DNA of 64,000 nt from Kappaphycus alvarezii (taxonomy: Eukaryota > Rhodophyta > Florideophyceae > Gigartinales > Solieriaceae), in NCBI GenBank assembly GCA_002205965.3, contig NADL03000590.1:2051001-2115000 (forward strand), given 5' to 3'. This document shows positions 23,799 to 36,120 of this stretch, in pieces. How positions within the stretch are numbered: the first letter of the stretch is position 1; the number at the start of each line of letters is the position of its first letter. The notes under the pieces are model-generated. The model was not told where the DNA came from and made no database searches. It worked only from the letters and a program-made list of their open reading frames with translations. The position numbers were made by a program, and so were the translations under genes.

Positions 23799-25451
23799 CA
23801 CGCGCGCAGACCAGACACAGTTTACACAACCCACAGCCCCTTGCATAGTGTCTCTGAACAATATCTCAACAGCACTTTAAGTACACAATGCGCACAGAAC
23901 TGTATGCACCACGGTTAAATCTTACGGACACCACCTACGAGGAATCAACCCATACATTTTCTTATGCCTAGCGCCCTTGTAGAATATAATGGTTACGAAC
24001 TCGTAGTTAGATATTGGCTATACTTGAAGTAGCATCGTACCTGCCTCGCGTCTGACGTAATCGAATTCTTCAAAAAAGCGGTTACGGCAGTTCTCATTAG
24101 TGTCTCTGATGTCACAAGTGGGATAAATACCGTCGCGCTTACCTTTTGCATACAATGAACTCGTTTCATTGCATCTAGGGGCTGGAAGGGCTGGAAAAGA
24201 TGTCGTTACCTCTTCGAGAGGGGATCGAGTGATGGCGGACTTACCTGTGAAAATCTGTGCGATCAATCACCCTGAAAGGTGTGTGCGCAGATATCGTGTT
24301 CATGCACGAGTTGAAAACAATTGCTTCCAAAGTGGTAAGAATACCGCCTAATATGCTTCCTAGGCCTTTTATATTACTTGCACGCGTGTACAGAGAACCG
24401 TGATTACATTAAAATGAATTCTGGACAAGAAATGTGGATGGTACTGGGAGCACATAGATGGCTGGAAACTGGAACGAAAGGTTATTTATGGATCTAAGTC
24501 ATTACATAGTGTCGCAACTTTCGAGTCTGGATTGCCAATGAAAGCAATGGATTTCAAACCGCTCCCGTACTAGGATAAATTTATCCAATTCTTTTGCGTC
24601 AGCAATTTGTTGGGATTTAGAAGCAATATTTAGCCTCAATATCCGCACACTTTATGACATGACGTAGCATCAGTTGTCTTTTATATCTTCCTCTCGTGCC
24701 CATACTATCATGTCTAGGATCTGGCTTTATACAGGAGGAAGGAATGGTGTTTATACAAAGCAACGAAGGGAAGATGTAGACCATGGCATCGAGGCAGTTT
24801 ACAAAACGGCCAAGGAAAGGCATGCTCAAAAAGTTTCCTCCTCAGCTCGTCCTTCTCTTCGGTCAGACTCAAGTCCTTCCAACGCAGGAGTACGTGCTTC
24901 TTCAAATATCGACGATCAGGGTTTCTGACATCAAGACGGTGGCGCAGTTGATCTATCCCCGACAAGTATCCCAGACGACATGGGCCGAACGGGTATTCCC
25001 AGCATTCCACTTTGAAGAACCAGATGAATATGATTGTAATGATGACACTGACAAAAAAAAGACTATGATGAGAAGAAAAAAGAAGATAAGGTAGATGGCG
25101 GAATTGGAGACCACAACAGGAATGAGGACGTGACGGAAGAAGAGGAATGGGGAGGGGGCCTGTAAGCGATGCCACCAAACCACTCCTTCATTTGAAATGT
25201 GCAATTCTGTCCGCACTGCTGAATGGAACTGGAACTGCAAATTAAAACGCTCACGACTACGAAACGCTAATGGTTCACGTAAAACACAAAAGTATATCAG
25301 CTGGGAATAGAGATGAAGCAACAAAGTTTCCATCGCTTTCAACATTGAGTAACAGAAACCAACCTGCTGCACGGGAACATGCCTTTTTGAGAACAAACAT
25401 CCACTGTTTCAAAGTCGACCTCATCAAGCGTGGGGCGAAACTGGGGAAATA
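23799..25451. other. No confident gene
   Basis: Overlapping minus-strand frames at 24714-25178 and 24953-25396 (up to 154 residues) contain hydrophobic stretches but no recognisable family, and nothing chooses between them. Treated as transposon-flank sequence. Confidence 0.4.
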
Positions 25452-28424
25452 TTGTATCGATCAGTAGAAGAGGTATCGATAGTGATCAAACCAAGTGATT
25501 GGGCCAAACATGAAATCTACAATCTGGGCATCCACAACTTGATGAAGTATGGCAACGCTGATTACAGTGCTGTTCGTGGAAGTTCGTTTAGTGAGATTGA
25601 ACAGCCTCCAGTCAAACATGAAAGGAAAGGGTGGTTTAAAGGATATAGCGTTGCGAACAGGGAATAGGGGATCACCGTATTAGGAGAAGGTGTTAAGCTT
25701 TCCACTGAAATTACGAACAGCCCGTACTATGAAGAAGTACTGCATTATTCTGGATTAGTGCGACAAGCAGCTGGAGATGAGAAAGTATTGGCTAAAAGGA
25801 GCGTTTATTACTGTTGCATAGTACCAAATAACATTGGTATGGAAGTACTGAAGGATAAGAACTCACAAGTTTCCTCTACTAGTGCGGAAAGAAAAAAGAC
25901 GCAAGAAAGGAAACCCCGCAACAGTCATTTTGTTAAAATAACGGCATATCGGACCAGGGTCCTAGTCGTGAGACTAAACTCGAAGTCAGGGTTGATATTT
26001 CGTTCCCTCGTGGCTGAGGGGAGCCGAGATAATTTCCGAGTAAGTGCCTTGGTAGCTCCTAGCCCACTTCCATCGAGAAACTCTTCCGATCATTTATTGC
26101 AATCTCCTTCAATCAGTACTGAAATATTTACCGTTTTAAATATCAAAGCAACAAGTACTGATGATTAAGTCAGATGAAACGACCTGAGAAGAATATTTCT
26201 TGGGACTCTGTATGATGGATGGAAATTTTGTGTACAGATTTCGTTTGTACTCCGGCGGGTTCAAAACGTCTGAGGGAAAGGATGGAAGCGTGGGTGGTTG
26301 TTACATGCTTCCACTTGGTATTGATAAAAAGCACAGGAGGTGGATCAGTGCTCTGCGAAAGATTGCATTCAATCCCGCGGATTGAGTACGATGGTTGTGG
26401 TCGATAAAATTGCCAATCCAAAGTGTGGATGACACAGTGGAAGGAACAATTAATGGGTTTGAGGCGGTGGATGGTGATAATGAGAAGGTTTTCCTGTTTC
26501 TGGATTTCATTGGCCTCATTGCGGACTACTCAACTATATCAGAAGCCATTGATGAACTGGGTCATAAAGCCAATGCCCCTTGTCATCTTTGTTTTTTTCG
26601 TCTTTATGAAATGTTCGGCAGTGGTTCTTCTACTTACGGATACTCGACGGCAATGGATAGTTTCACCCTTGGTTTAGTAAAACGAATGAAAGTATGGAAG
26701 CTCCTCGGGAAAGCGTGGTTTCTCGAAACGGGTTAAACAAGCTTGAACTGCCCTCCGAGTTCGGGAGAAATCGCGTCAAGTGGAGCTCTTAGGAAGCTAA
26801 GACGTAATTTGAGAAGAGTAGCTTCATCTGTAGTGAAGGACATATATGGAAACCTAGTTGCACTTTCCTGCTTCGGAACCTATCTTTCTTTTATTATTGG
26901 TTCCGATCAACTTTTTATCGGTATTTTCAAGAACATGAGAAGTTGCATTCTGCATTTGATACCAGTACAAACTGTGAAGGAAGCACAGGAGTTGGCGCTG
27001 GATAATATTCGAGAGAACTACTTAATTGCAGAGAAGGAATTATTCGACACTGAGACCATAGAACTACACAAAATGAATATTTATACGATATTTGCCCTTC
27101 TCCTTGTACCCCCTACGGCATTTAGATGTTATTTCAGAAATTTTGCAGAGCAGAGTGGAAGAAAGCTGAGTACTGCAACGAAGAAGAAATTGGAAATGTC
27201 GGAGATGTTTCAAGTACTTGGGAGCAGGGTTCATTATATTCCAACTCTGAAGTGGATGGGCCAGAGGAAATTGAAATGTACAACAGGGACAACGGAAATT
27301 CACGGCTCATGTCACTTCGTTTGGAGGCCTGTCAATATGTATCCAGTCTCTTAATACTTTGCACAGAATCACAATTGGCGAGGAAATGACTGGATAAGCC
27401 GAATCTGTATCGCCTTGTCGAGTTCTTTTCTTTAAATTACCGGAATTAGGTAGCCTCTGGGTTAATGCAAGAGCTAGTTCTGTAAAAGGGAACATCAGGA
27501 GTTAAAGAGGGGATATATAGATTCCAAATATAAGAATGGTCACTTTCATGCTGTAGAGCCGGCAAAATTGAATGACTGGGCTAATCGAATGGATGAAGAA
27601 ACCAAGAACATTGGCCTAGATGGATCAGGGTGTGACGAAAAAGCATGTGATTTATTTTTCGCCTAATTGGCCGGCCTGGGAGGAACCAAGAAGAGGTTAG
27701 AACGGATGTGAGGAAAGAAGTTATGAATATGTTCCAAGAACCCGTGTTGCATTCTCTACGGAGTAACAGAAGAACTATGAACTCTGCAGCCCTCCGGCGA
27801 AGGTTTTGGGTGATATCACAGGGAAGTATAGTATCTAACAGTGGAGTGTTGTTTTCAGATGAGCTGTATAACTATTTCAGACAACATATACAAGAAAGGA
27901 ATAGTATACGATGGTCCCATGTTCAAGAATAGGAGAAACACGTCGTGTTAATCCGTGAGTGTAGCCTAGCTGGTTTCGTGACATTGTATGGTGAGGATAA
28001 GAAAAGAAGTGTGCAATGACGCGTGAAAGTAGGGGATATTGTGCAAAACTTGTATGTTCTACAAGTACGATGAGATACATGTGCGAAAAGCTTATAAAAT
28101 GGAAGGGAATGTTAAATATATTTCGAAGAATAAGACTAGAGATTTCTGGAATTTCTGTGGAATCTTTAAGGTACTATCAAACCTTCTAGGGGATGATTGC
28201 AATCCATATGGGAGTACAAGTAGCATAGACAATTATTACGCAGCTTTACGAGCCTCTACACGGAACTTGTCATGTATGTTCACTATTTCAGACTGTCCAC
28301 GAGAAGAGACGAGGATATTTACACTGCTAGTGCTTACTTTTAGGCAGGTAATGACTGTGAAGAAGGTCAATGGATGGTATCTGATGAGAATGGTGCTGTG
28401 TGGCCCTCCTAGGAAAGCCTAAGA
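25452..28424 (+). pseudogene. Large decayed transposon coding region, possibly Tnp2-type
   Basis: Successive plus-strand frames (25452-25667, 25758-26168, 26395-26736, 26743-27354, 28039-28422) read like pieces of one long protein with stops and shifts between. Around 26488-26600 is a hydrophobic block with an aspartate (FLDFIGLIADY), then GHKANAPCHLC, about 30 residues on. An aspartate strand followed by a CxxC after a G/H-rich turn resembles Tnp2 transposases of CACTA/Plavaka-type elements. This is a weak match by motif only. The last frame (28039-28422) has mixed globular composition with no known motif. No terminal repeats were found. It faces the minus-strand coding region at 28.5-31.0 kb. 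Confidence 0.4.
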
Positions 28425-28513
28425 CTAGCTAGGCTTGTAGAATCAAGTTATGAGTTTTGTGTAACACGTAAATGGCATTGCGAAATTTTTCTTTAATAGA
28501 CTAGTCAACCAAA

Positions 28514-29257
28514 TCATTTATCCCCATTGACTACAAAAAATTCCTCTCCAATTTCTATATCCCTAAGGTTCCGTACGGGTATAGAGGTGTATCTACTTAG
28601 TCCCTTTATGGATCTGACATGGCCAGAACGGAAAGAAAAGTTGGTCTCCTTGCCCTTGATTAAAATCTGCTCCGCCTCAGTATTCTCTTCTTCTCTATCC
28701 CTGTAGCGTATGTCATTGATGATCGACGCACGACGAAAATACTTCCGAAATGTCGCAGCCAACTTGTGAAAGATGTCCCTGCAGGCGATTTCTTGAGCGG
28801 AAAGTCGCACAGCCGTCCCTCACTTTTGGTACTCAGCAGCAGTAACACCGAGAGCGGAGCTTATACTGTAGGTCTTGTTCGGCTGTGACCGCTCCGAGAT
28901 GCTTTTGTAAACGTGATAAACGAAGTCCCACCTGACATTGGTACCCTTCTTCAGCTTCTGAATAGCGAACGGAACGTTCACCGCGCGTGGATGCTTGATA
29001 GTTGATGGAGCAACACAGAGTCTGTTTGTTACCGCATCGACAGAAGCAAGCTGGCCCATGGGTATGGTTTCCATCAGTCTACGATATTGTACGATCCAAG
29101 CTGAGACAGCCACACCTTGAAGATCTTTTACAGTTGTGGCTCCCTTGAGACGGCGCAGAGATGGTGCAACGAATGAGGAGGTATTAACTGAAAACCCTAG
29201 ATTCCTGGAGGATGGCTCCATTCGGGATCCAAAGGATGGAAAAGGGAAGAGTGCCAC
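28514..29257 (-). pseudogene. Unrecognised coding region with one in-frame stop
   Basis: Two minus-strand frames (28820-29257 and 28514-28810) are in the same reading frame, separated only by a stop at 28820-28822. Together they give about 247 residues of normal composition: a basic N-terminal half and an acidic tail ending GEEFFVVNGDK. No family is recognised. It lies in convergent orientation to the possible Tnp2-like region and on the same strand as the 30.1-31.0 kb frame, so it may be an accessory gene of one large element. Confidence 0.4.
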
Positions 29258-30102
29258 TTGAGCAATTACGCTTCTTGTAGCACTTGCATCTCATCGAATG
29301 AGATGTCTCTGTTCTCATCCATTATTGCGGTAGCGACGAATGAGATGAGATTGTTCTTCCAGCAGTACAAGCTGTCTTATCTGACTCACAGCCTACAGAA
29401 TTGCGGTGCTTGGGAAGGAACAGATGTGCAGCGATTGTTGAGAAATTTCATTCGAAAATGTCAAAAACCAAGAAGCTAGGCTTGGAGAAGCGACAAATAA
29501 GTTCCTGAAGAAAAGCCCTTAGCAACTGTTCAGGGATAGTTTGCTCATTAATATCACTATCAAGCTTTCTACGAAGTCTTTTTCCCTACTTGAAACTCTC
29601 GACGTTTTCGACACGCTCGTAGACGAACCTATCCGTGGCTGCTGTAGTCCACTAGGGCAAATGCATTATCATTTCTCGGACCTGTATTGGTGAACCGCAG
29701 AGCCCAAAATGTCACGGGATGCACGGAAAATTTGTCCTTCCCAAATTATCCATAGTAGTGTCCATGTCTGTTTACCATACAAAGTGGGTGTGGGTGGTCG
29801 TTAAAAGACTTGCCACCTTTGTTCACCGGCTAGTTGAGAGGGGCTTGCGTTACACACCGGGAACTGCAGTCGAAAGCAAAAACGTTACACACCTGGAACT
29901 GCAGTAGAAAGCAAAAACAGCCCCTTGACCTCCATTCGCAGCGCATGGTGTCATAAAATCTATCGTTTACGTCAACATCTCACTACCCAAATTATTATAA
30001 TTAAAAACTTCTCATCGGTAATTGAAATTGGATCCTATAGAAGAAGCTGTGCGCTCTCCTGCAGCGCAAGATCGCTAGCTACCATATTATATCCTCCAAT
30101 TT
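29258..30102. other. Spacer between two minus-strand coding remnants
   Basis: Only short frames. A direct repeat is present (TTACACACCGGGAACTGCAG near 29850 and a close copy near 29885, both followed by T/CGAAAGCAAAAAC). No gene seen. Confidence 0.45.
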
Positions 30103-31010
30103 TCAGAAAAGCCAGTTATAAATTCTTGAAAACGAGCTCATTTTATTGGAGAGCCTGTCCCTAGCTGCTCCACAGACAAACGTTTCTTCTGCATTAAACG
30201 TATAGGCACTGAAAGGATTTAAGGAGGGTGTCCCTATAGCAGCTTTTGGTGAAACTGGTACATGAAATAATATATGAGAAATTGGTGACACTGGTAAATT
30301 AGTAACGAATGTTCTCCCTTTCCTACTAGTCGCGATCGGAAAATATATCGCTTTTGCTTGAAGGACGGAAGGGAACTTGAACCGGGAACTAGCCTCGATG
30401 TCCTGATCCTTGGAAACAGTTTCAAGTAGAGAAAAAAGATTAACCTCGTTGAAACGAGATAGGAGAAGTTCATTCTCAGTAACCTGAAACATTATAATAA
30501 AGTCAAATCCATCATCCGGATTGAAAGTAAGAAGGTCCTTGCGAATGATCATTGACTCTAACTCGCTATGGAAAGTTCCAGCCAATATTCTGAGTGCATT
30601 GTCCGTCACTGCATCGCGTTCCTTATCGGCTTCGTATAATTGATACTCCCCGCCTTCCTGAACATTACATAGGTACCGAAAGTTGGAAGAGGAAAACCTA
30701 TCGGCCCTGGTTTTCAAAATTGAGAACTGAAGGGCTTCTGGAGATAATTTGAGATATGGGTACGGTATTTCATCTACTTTGGAGAATAAAGCTTCCTTCA
30801 TTAAATAATACCAACCCATCATGGCAGTTTGAACAGCGAAACCAAACTGTTTGCATCATTCTTTGGTACAAAAATGGTCTTGGAACTTCCATCAAGAGTT
30901 TTCCTGCGCTTCGCTGGAGGAGGAACTGAGGTTTTAATAGGACTCACATCACATGACAGTTTATGATACCCTTGAGTGCCATGAAGACGAGAAACAACTC
31001 ATATGTTGAA
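30103..31010 (-). pseudogene. Unrecognised protein of a large mobile element, frameshifted
   Basis: A 239-residue frame runs from ATG 30822 to 30103. Upstream to about 31010 a different frame is clearly coding, with a nuclear-localisation-like stretch (PPPAKRRKTLDG) followed by SSKTIFVPKNDANSLVSLF. A one-base shift near 30825 separates the two. The 239-residue part mixes aromatic and acidic segments (EIPYPYLKLSPEALQF, EGGEYQLYEADKERDAV) and matches no family I know. Position, strand and decay suggest the same element as 28514-29257. Confidence 0.45.
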
Positions 31011-33502
31011 GCCAGACGAATAATTACGCCTCTTTTCTTCTTCCTCTCTTATAGGGTGGATATGAAGAACCAACAGGACCAAATATTTGACTTTATATAC
31101 CGATCTGGTAACATCTCCACATAGTCCCATGCTAGTCAGTCCTAAGGAAAGGAAAATTGAAATGCGCATAAGGTCCTAAACCCCTCATCATATTACTTTG
31201 AATTCATCATGATAGCAAGGTACCCAGGGGCTCCAGGTGCAGTAATACAGTCCCTGCTAACAGTATCAATATCAGAGGAATGGCGTGGACATCCTCTTTC
31301 CCACCAATCCATCTTATCATCAGCCGTAACTAAAACCAATTGGGTACCCCCGAGGCCCTTTTCTCTCCAGGAGCATCAAAGTGACAACATGACCGACAAC
31401 CTTGAAGATAAGTTCCCTGTGATAAGCTACCTGTAAGTCACCATTATGTTTCTTACGAACGGTCCGAGATGGGTCTTTGCACTTGATCGTTAACGTCTGT
31501 TTTGTATCCCCCCGAGGTCCCCGATAGAAACATATGCACAGCGTGTAATTCCTTGCTAAAAACAGACCAAGTACAAACCAAAACGACATGAGCGGCACAT
31601 TTCGGAAATCTAGAGCGAGAGCGGTTGCAGTTGCAATCCCAAAGGTAAAATGGTATTAAAGAAGGAAGAAGAGTTAAAGTTCCAGATGGTCAAATCCTTA
31701 GGCTTTAAATTGGCCCAGAGATATCCCGCATACAACATACCTAGTGCAGTATGATCCAAAAAAACTGTAAAACTTTAAAGTTTTAGGATACATTTAACCC
31801 ACCATGTACCACAATGTATTCCGAAATAACGGCCACAAACACCAATAATATTAATTTTTGAATAACATTTTAGGTTTCAACTCTCTTATCGCCTCATTCA
31901 ACACAACCCTCTGGGATTCGGCGCTGACTGATTGGTCAAGCTGGTGTTTGGGGCCGTTCAGCCGGGTGTGCACTTTGCTACATGTTAGGCTACATGTATC
32001 CTGACAGTTAAAAAAGTCCAAACTTGGCCGGACGGCCGCCTGACCATGTAAGAATCATGTTGCGCATATTACAGTGCTGTGCCGTTCCGCCGCATACCCT
32101 GACTGGCTTCCAATGGCATGTCCGTGTACCTATAAATTTTAACTGCTTGACGTCGCAGACACTGATCATCCTTGATCCGACACCATCGTCAAAACTCTCG
32201 CAACGAATTTTAAGTTTCCCTGCTCCCACTCTCCTTCTCCTTTGCTACTCATTCTACTTTTCTTTCTCTTTTTTACCACCCAACTTCCTTCTTTCCATCC
32301 CCATATCAATTTTCCTCCCCTTCTTCTTACCTGAGCTCCTTTTCCCTCCTCCTCTTCTTTTTTTGTTTTCATTGCTTTCTCGATCGCTCGTTAAAATTTT
32401 CAGCTTATCAATCATTCTACCTGGATGCTCGCTCACGTGCCAACCGACCACCTTTTATTTTGTCTACTAAGCCTCTTTAGCTTCGTTGGAATCTAGATTT
32501 GGAGTCTGGCTGATTGCTTTTGGTTCTTTGTGTTTAGTTATTAGTAAGGAAGGACCTTTCGTGCATAGATCTTTATCGGATGCCTCGGGGGGTTACTGAA
32601 AACGTCTACTAGGGTACTTGTTTTTGAAGAAAAGTCCGTTGTTCGGTTTACATATTTCTGTGAATACAGCGTAATGTCTTGAATTACAACGTCGATCCGC
32701 AAGCCCGATGCCCGTTGTGTTCGTTATCCCAAGCATAACCTCAACTATGACTATTTCGGTGGGAATATGGCAACCCAAAACCCGTTGGATCTGTATTGTA
32801 ACAGGGAACAGGGTAAGATGCTGGAGGGGAATGCCGAGTTGTTCGGATGGGCGAACGCGTCGACCGAAACTCCGTTGTTCAAACAGCATGGGCATGAGAT
32901 TCGCCCTTTTTAGAGCCCGGGGATAGATGTGGTAATGATTCAAAACGTCTTCATTGAAAAGAGTCATCATTCACTGTCGTCTATTATTTCCATCCACCGA
33001 AGCCGAAACCATAGGTTCCGTCAGTGAGCAATCTCAAGGATGTGGTGTATTCTCAATGATATCCTTGAGATCTCACCCTGGTCAAGGTGCCTGGCCAAAT
33101 TGAGGCGCTCACTGCGGGTACGGGCGAGCCGAGAAGCACTTCCACGTAGATAATTCCGCCTGATTCGGACTCGCCCATTGTGCTTATGAAGCAGAGTCGG
33201 AATCTCTATCGCCAAAGACGAAACAAACACCTGGTGCGGTCGATGTATTCGCTAATACTGAGGCCACAATACAAGTGGTGTCCTCGCCGAGATGCTTATC
33301 GTGGCCTAGGGGAAAGGGTAGTTCCCCGATTCAGCCTCGTCCCTCCCCCCCTCTTGGTACTTTAGAAGCATAAAAGCTGCACCTTGTACAGGTCTTGGTG
33401 ACGAAATCTCGCCGACGAAGAAGCGAGGGATCTGCTTAGCTCCCTTGAATTGAGGGGCTTTTTCTTGGGACAATCTGTTTTTCGCTGCACTGGAACAGTC
33501 TT
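31011..33502. other. No confident gene
   Basis: Contains a pyrimidine-rich stretch (32210-32380) that produces false hydrophobic and Lys/Glu-rich frames on the two strands. A 125-residue minus frame (32593-32970) has no recognisable motif. Confidence 0.45.
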
Positions 33503-34391
33503 TTGGCAAGGGAAAAACCTGCACAACATCAAAGGCAAGCAGTAGCAGATACTGAGACAAAATCGCCTGTGGGACCGGCAAAGGGAGACGAGATTGAAGA
33601 AATCACTCCGGTCTCTTTTCCGGGAGTCATTTCTGTGGACGAGGATTATTATGATGAGGACAAAAAATTACCAGCTGTTGAACTTTTTTGCTATTCATAT
33701 CTCCCTCCTGGGAAAAATGAGCAGTTGACCGCAGCTTTTGAAATTTCCCAGTACGACCAGATCATGTACGGGTTTGATTTCACTACCATCACATTCCCCT
33801 CGCAGCGTACACGGTGCTTGGCGTCGGTAGAGCCCATGTGGATTCAGTTTCCTCCATGATTCTCCAGCTTGCTGCTTTCAGTCAATGGGTTCTATCGCCT
33901 TCACACTGCTTGAAGATGAGAAATGGCAGAACCGTCGCCATTTTCTCAAGCCCGGACCGAATGGTTACATGCGACTATTCATTCCGTCCGATGATATTGC
34001 TGGACCCTATCACACGCGATGCTGTCTCGAGTCTCGCCTAGCGATCGAGGCCGAGCTCGCCGCCATAAACATCGAAGAGGCCGGTGCCAAAAGGCGGCTG
34101 GAGTTTGTGACCTGGGTCCCTGAGATCCTCTATCTCCGCAAGGATAGGTCTCGCATGCCGAGGAGAGATGTTCACTCAACCAGTATTTTACTCAGCAATA
34201 ACGCAGGCATCCGATGTAAGCAGAAGTATTCCAAAAACATCTACTCCATCCATTCTGCTTTCAATATAATGAAAGAGGACGACAGCATCCCCTGTAAACC
34301 GCCGGTCTTGGCGAGCCAGACGCCCATGTGGAGCTCAGGAAGACTCTTCCCAATCTGTATAGTAAAAAAACCAGTAAGTATTTTTCTATAG
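33503..34391 (+). pseudogene. Unrecognised eroded coding region, part 1
   Basis: Two plus-strand frames. The first, 33503-33859, has an acidic segment (VISVDEDYYDEDKKL) and then EISQYDQIMYGFDFTTITF. The second, 33885-34391, starts at ATG 33885 with MGSIAFTLLEDEKWQNRRHF and carries an Ala/Glu-rich helix (RLAIEAELAAINIEEAGAKR). Composition is that of real protein, not shadow. No family recognised. It is the upstream part of a series continuing to 37.26 kb. Confidence 0.4.
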
Positions 34392-35414
34392 CCCTTGCAA
34401 TGTCACGGAACGAAGTCCCACCACGGAGCTAAAGAAATAGACTAAGCTCGGCCTTGTCCATCTCGATAGTGCAGACTTCCTCGATTTGGAAAAGATGGGA
34501 ATGGAGTTGGCTGTAATGCCACGACACAGGTGTGTGGACCGTGTGGACAAAAAGGGGGAGTGTCTGATTCCAGCCGGGTGGGTTGGTACCGGGAGGTAAC
34601 GGAGAAGGTGGTGAAAAGAGCTGCCTAATAGTGGAGTGGTAGAGCGGGTGCGAACCAGGGTAATCCCTGGACTTTAACGTAGGATACTTGGCACTTCGTA
34701 TGAACCGTATGAATACGCCAATGGATGACAGGAGATGGGGCACCATGCTTGCAGTAAGGAAGCTCCCGGACGGGAGCGATCAAGTAGCTGACTTACCGGC
34801 ACTCGCGTTGTAAAACCGAACGCTGCGGGCTCCGAATCAGGTGCTGGCTTGATGCCTTTACTTGGCCAAAAGGTTTCGATGACTTCAGTACTATGGTCCT
34901 CGATCCCTGCCTAATGTTTCATGAAAGCCCTAATGGCATTATAAATGAAAAATAAGGTAATCTAAAAATATAATCTACAAACGAGGCCGTAGGGGCAGAT
35001 CGCCAGTGTCAACCACGGTTAGAACTGAAAAGTGGGTCCCATGCCGGCGGTTGGGGCCGATGGACCATATGGGTCAGTTAAATCCCCGCATCCGTGGCTT
35101 ACGCGGGCAAGTGTAAAGGGAGTAGAAATGATATCTGGGTCTAGATAGCACTGTAGTAGGGGAACCAAGAAATAAAATGAAATAAAAACCTATTTTGGTC
35201 CTCGGGATGAAGGTAGGAGTGTCCCTGGGCATTATACTGGGTACGGAATCGGTATGGACATACGTTCAGGCTCCACCCTAGAGGGGTATTCAGCGGCGTC
35301 CTTTTCAGAAAAACCGGGATCACGTCTACAAGACGCTGAAGGTTCTCTCATCTGAGGCCCGCGAACACAGTGAGACAGAAATGTTCCTGTCTAGGAACTC
35401 TTGGAAACCTCCGT
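34392..35414. other. Spacer within the eroded region
   Basis: Short frames only. A superficially tRNA-like stretch at 34625-34690 does not fold into a convincing tRNA. Confidence 0.4.
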
Positions 35415-36060
35415 CTCCATGTCGAAGGAACGAGTGTTCCGTGTTCGAAAGATCATCTGTAACTATATGAATAGCGTTATGAGCAAGGAAGGCGAAAAGA
35501 AACCGAAGAACCGGGTTCGGATCATGAAGACTGTCTTCAAGATGACATCAAACAAACCTCAGCCAGAGGCTCCTTAGAACCTGGACTCTACCGTCAAGCT
35601 TGACTTCGGTCCGGGGAAGGAGGAAGGGCAGGGCGGGGACTCTGTCGCCTCAGGTAGGTCGAAAAGGGCCACGAAAACCCTCAAAAAAACTCAAGTGGGA
35701 ACCCTTCCGGCTTCCAAAGACCAATCGAAAGGTGAAGAAGGGAAGAAAGGGGGATTAGCTTGAGAAACAGAACCATACTACTCCAATTTGTAAGCCACAC
35801 GAGTAGAACATGGTGCAGGCGAAGATCAAAGCCTTCACTTGCTTCGCGGATAACGTGCCTGCCTTGAATCCTCTAGGGGAAAACGACCATGTGGCTTAGG
35901 AAGGGTAAGAATACCCGGATTGGTTGCACTTAAATGCATTCTATCCAGGGCAGTGGCAGATTAACATGTCAATAGAGCATATATCCCATGGCTCCGTTCC
36001 TTCATTCATTCCAGATCAAAAATAAGTCCAGGTACTTTGTACTATCGAGAACATGGGTAT
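35415..36060 (+). pseudogene. Unrecognised eroded coding region, part 2 (Lys-rich)
   Basis: From ATG 35418 the frame reads MSKERVFRVRKIICNYMNSV and continues, highly basic, to a TGA near 35762, interrupted by a single TAG near 35576. A second stretch begins at ATG 35811 (MVQAKIKAFTCFADNVPALN) and is also coding-like (YPDWLHLNAFYPGQWQINM near 35920). The basic character suggests nucleic-acid binding, but this is inference from composition only. Confidence 0.35.
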
Positions 36061-36120
36061 ATTCATTATAGGTTAGTCGTGCAAGTTTTTTATTAGCAAC
36101 AAGAGAGGAAAGGCCCTGTA

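Noticed and set aside
32166..32470. Overlapping hydrophobic plus and Lys/Glu-rich minus ORFs
   Set aside because: Both arise from a pyrimidine-rich tract; no domain.
34625..34690. tRNA-like stretch (GTGGAGTGGTAGAGCGGGTGC)
   Set aside because: Resembles a D-arm and an A-box, but no matching acceptor stem, anticodon arm or T-loop could be placed on either strand.
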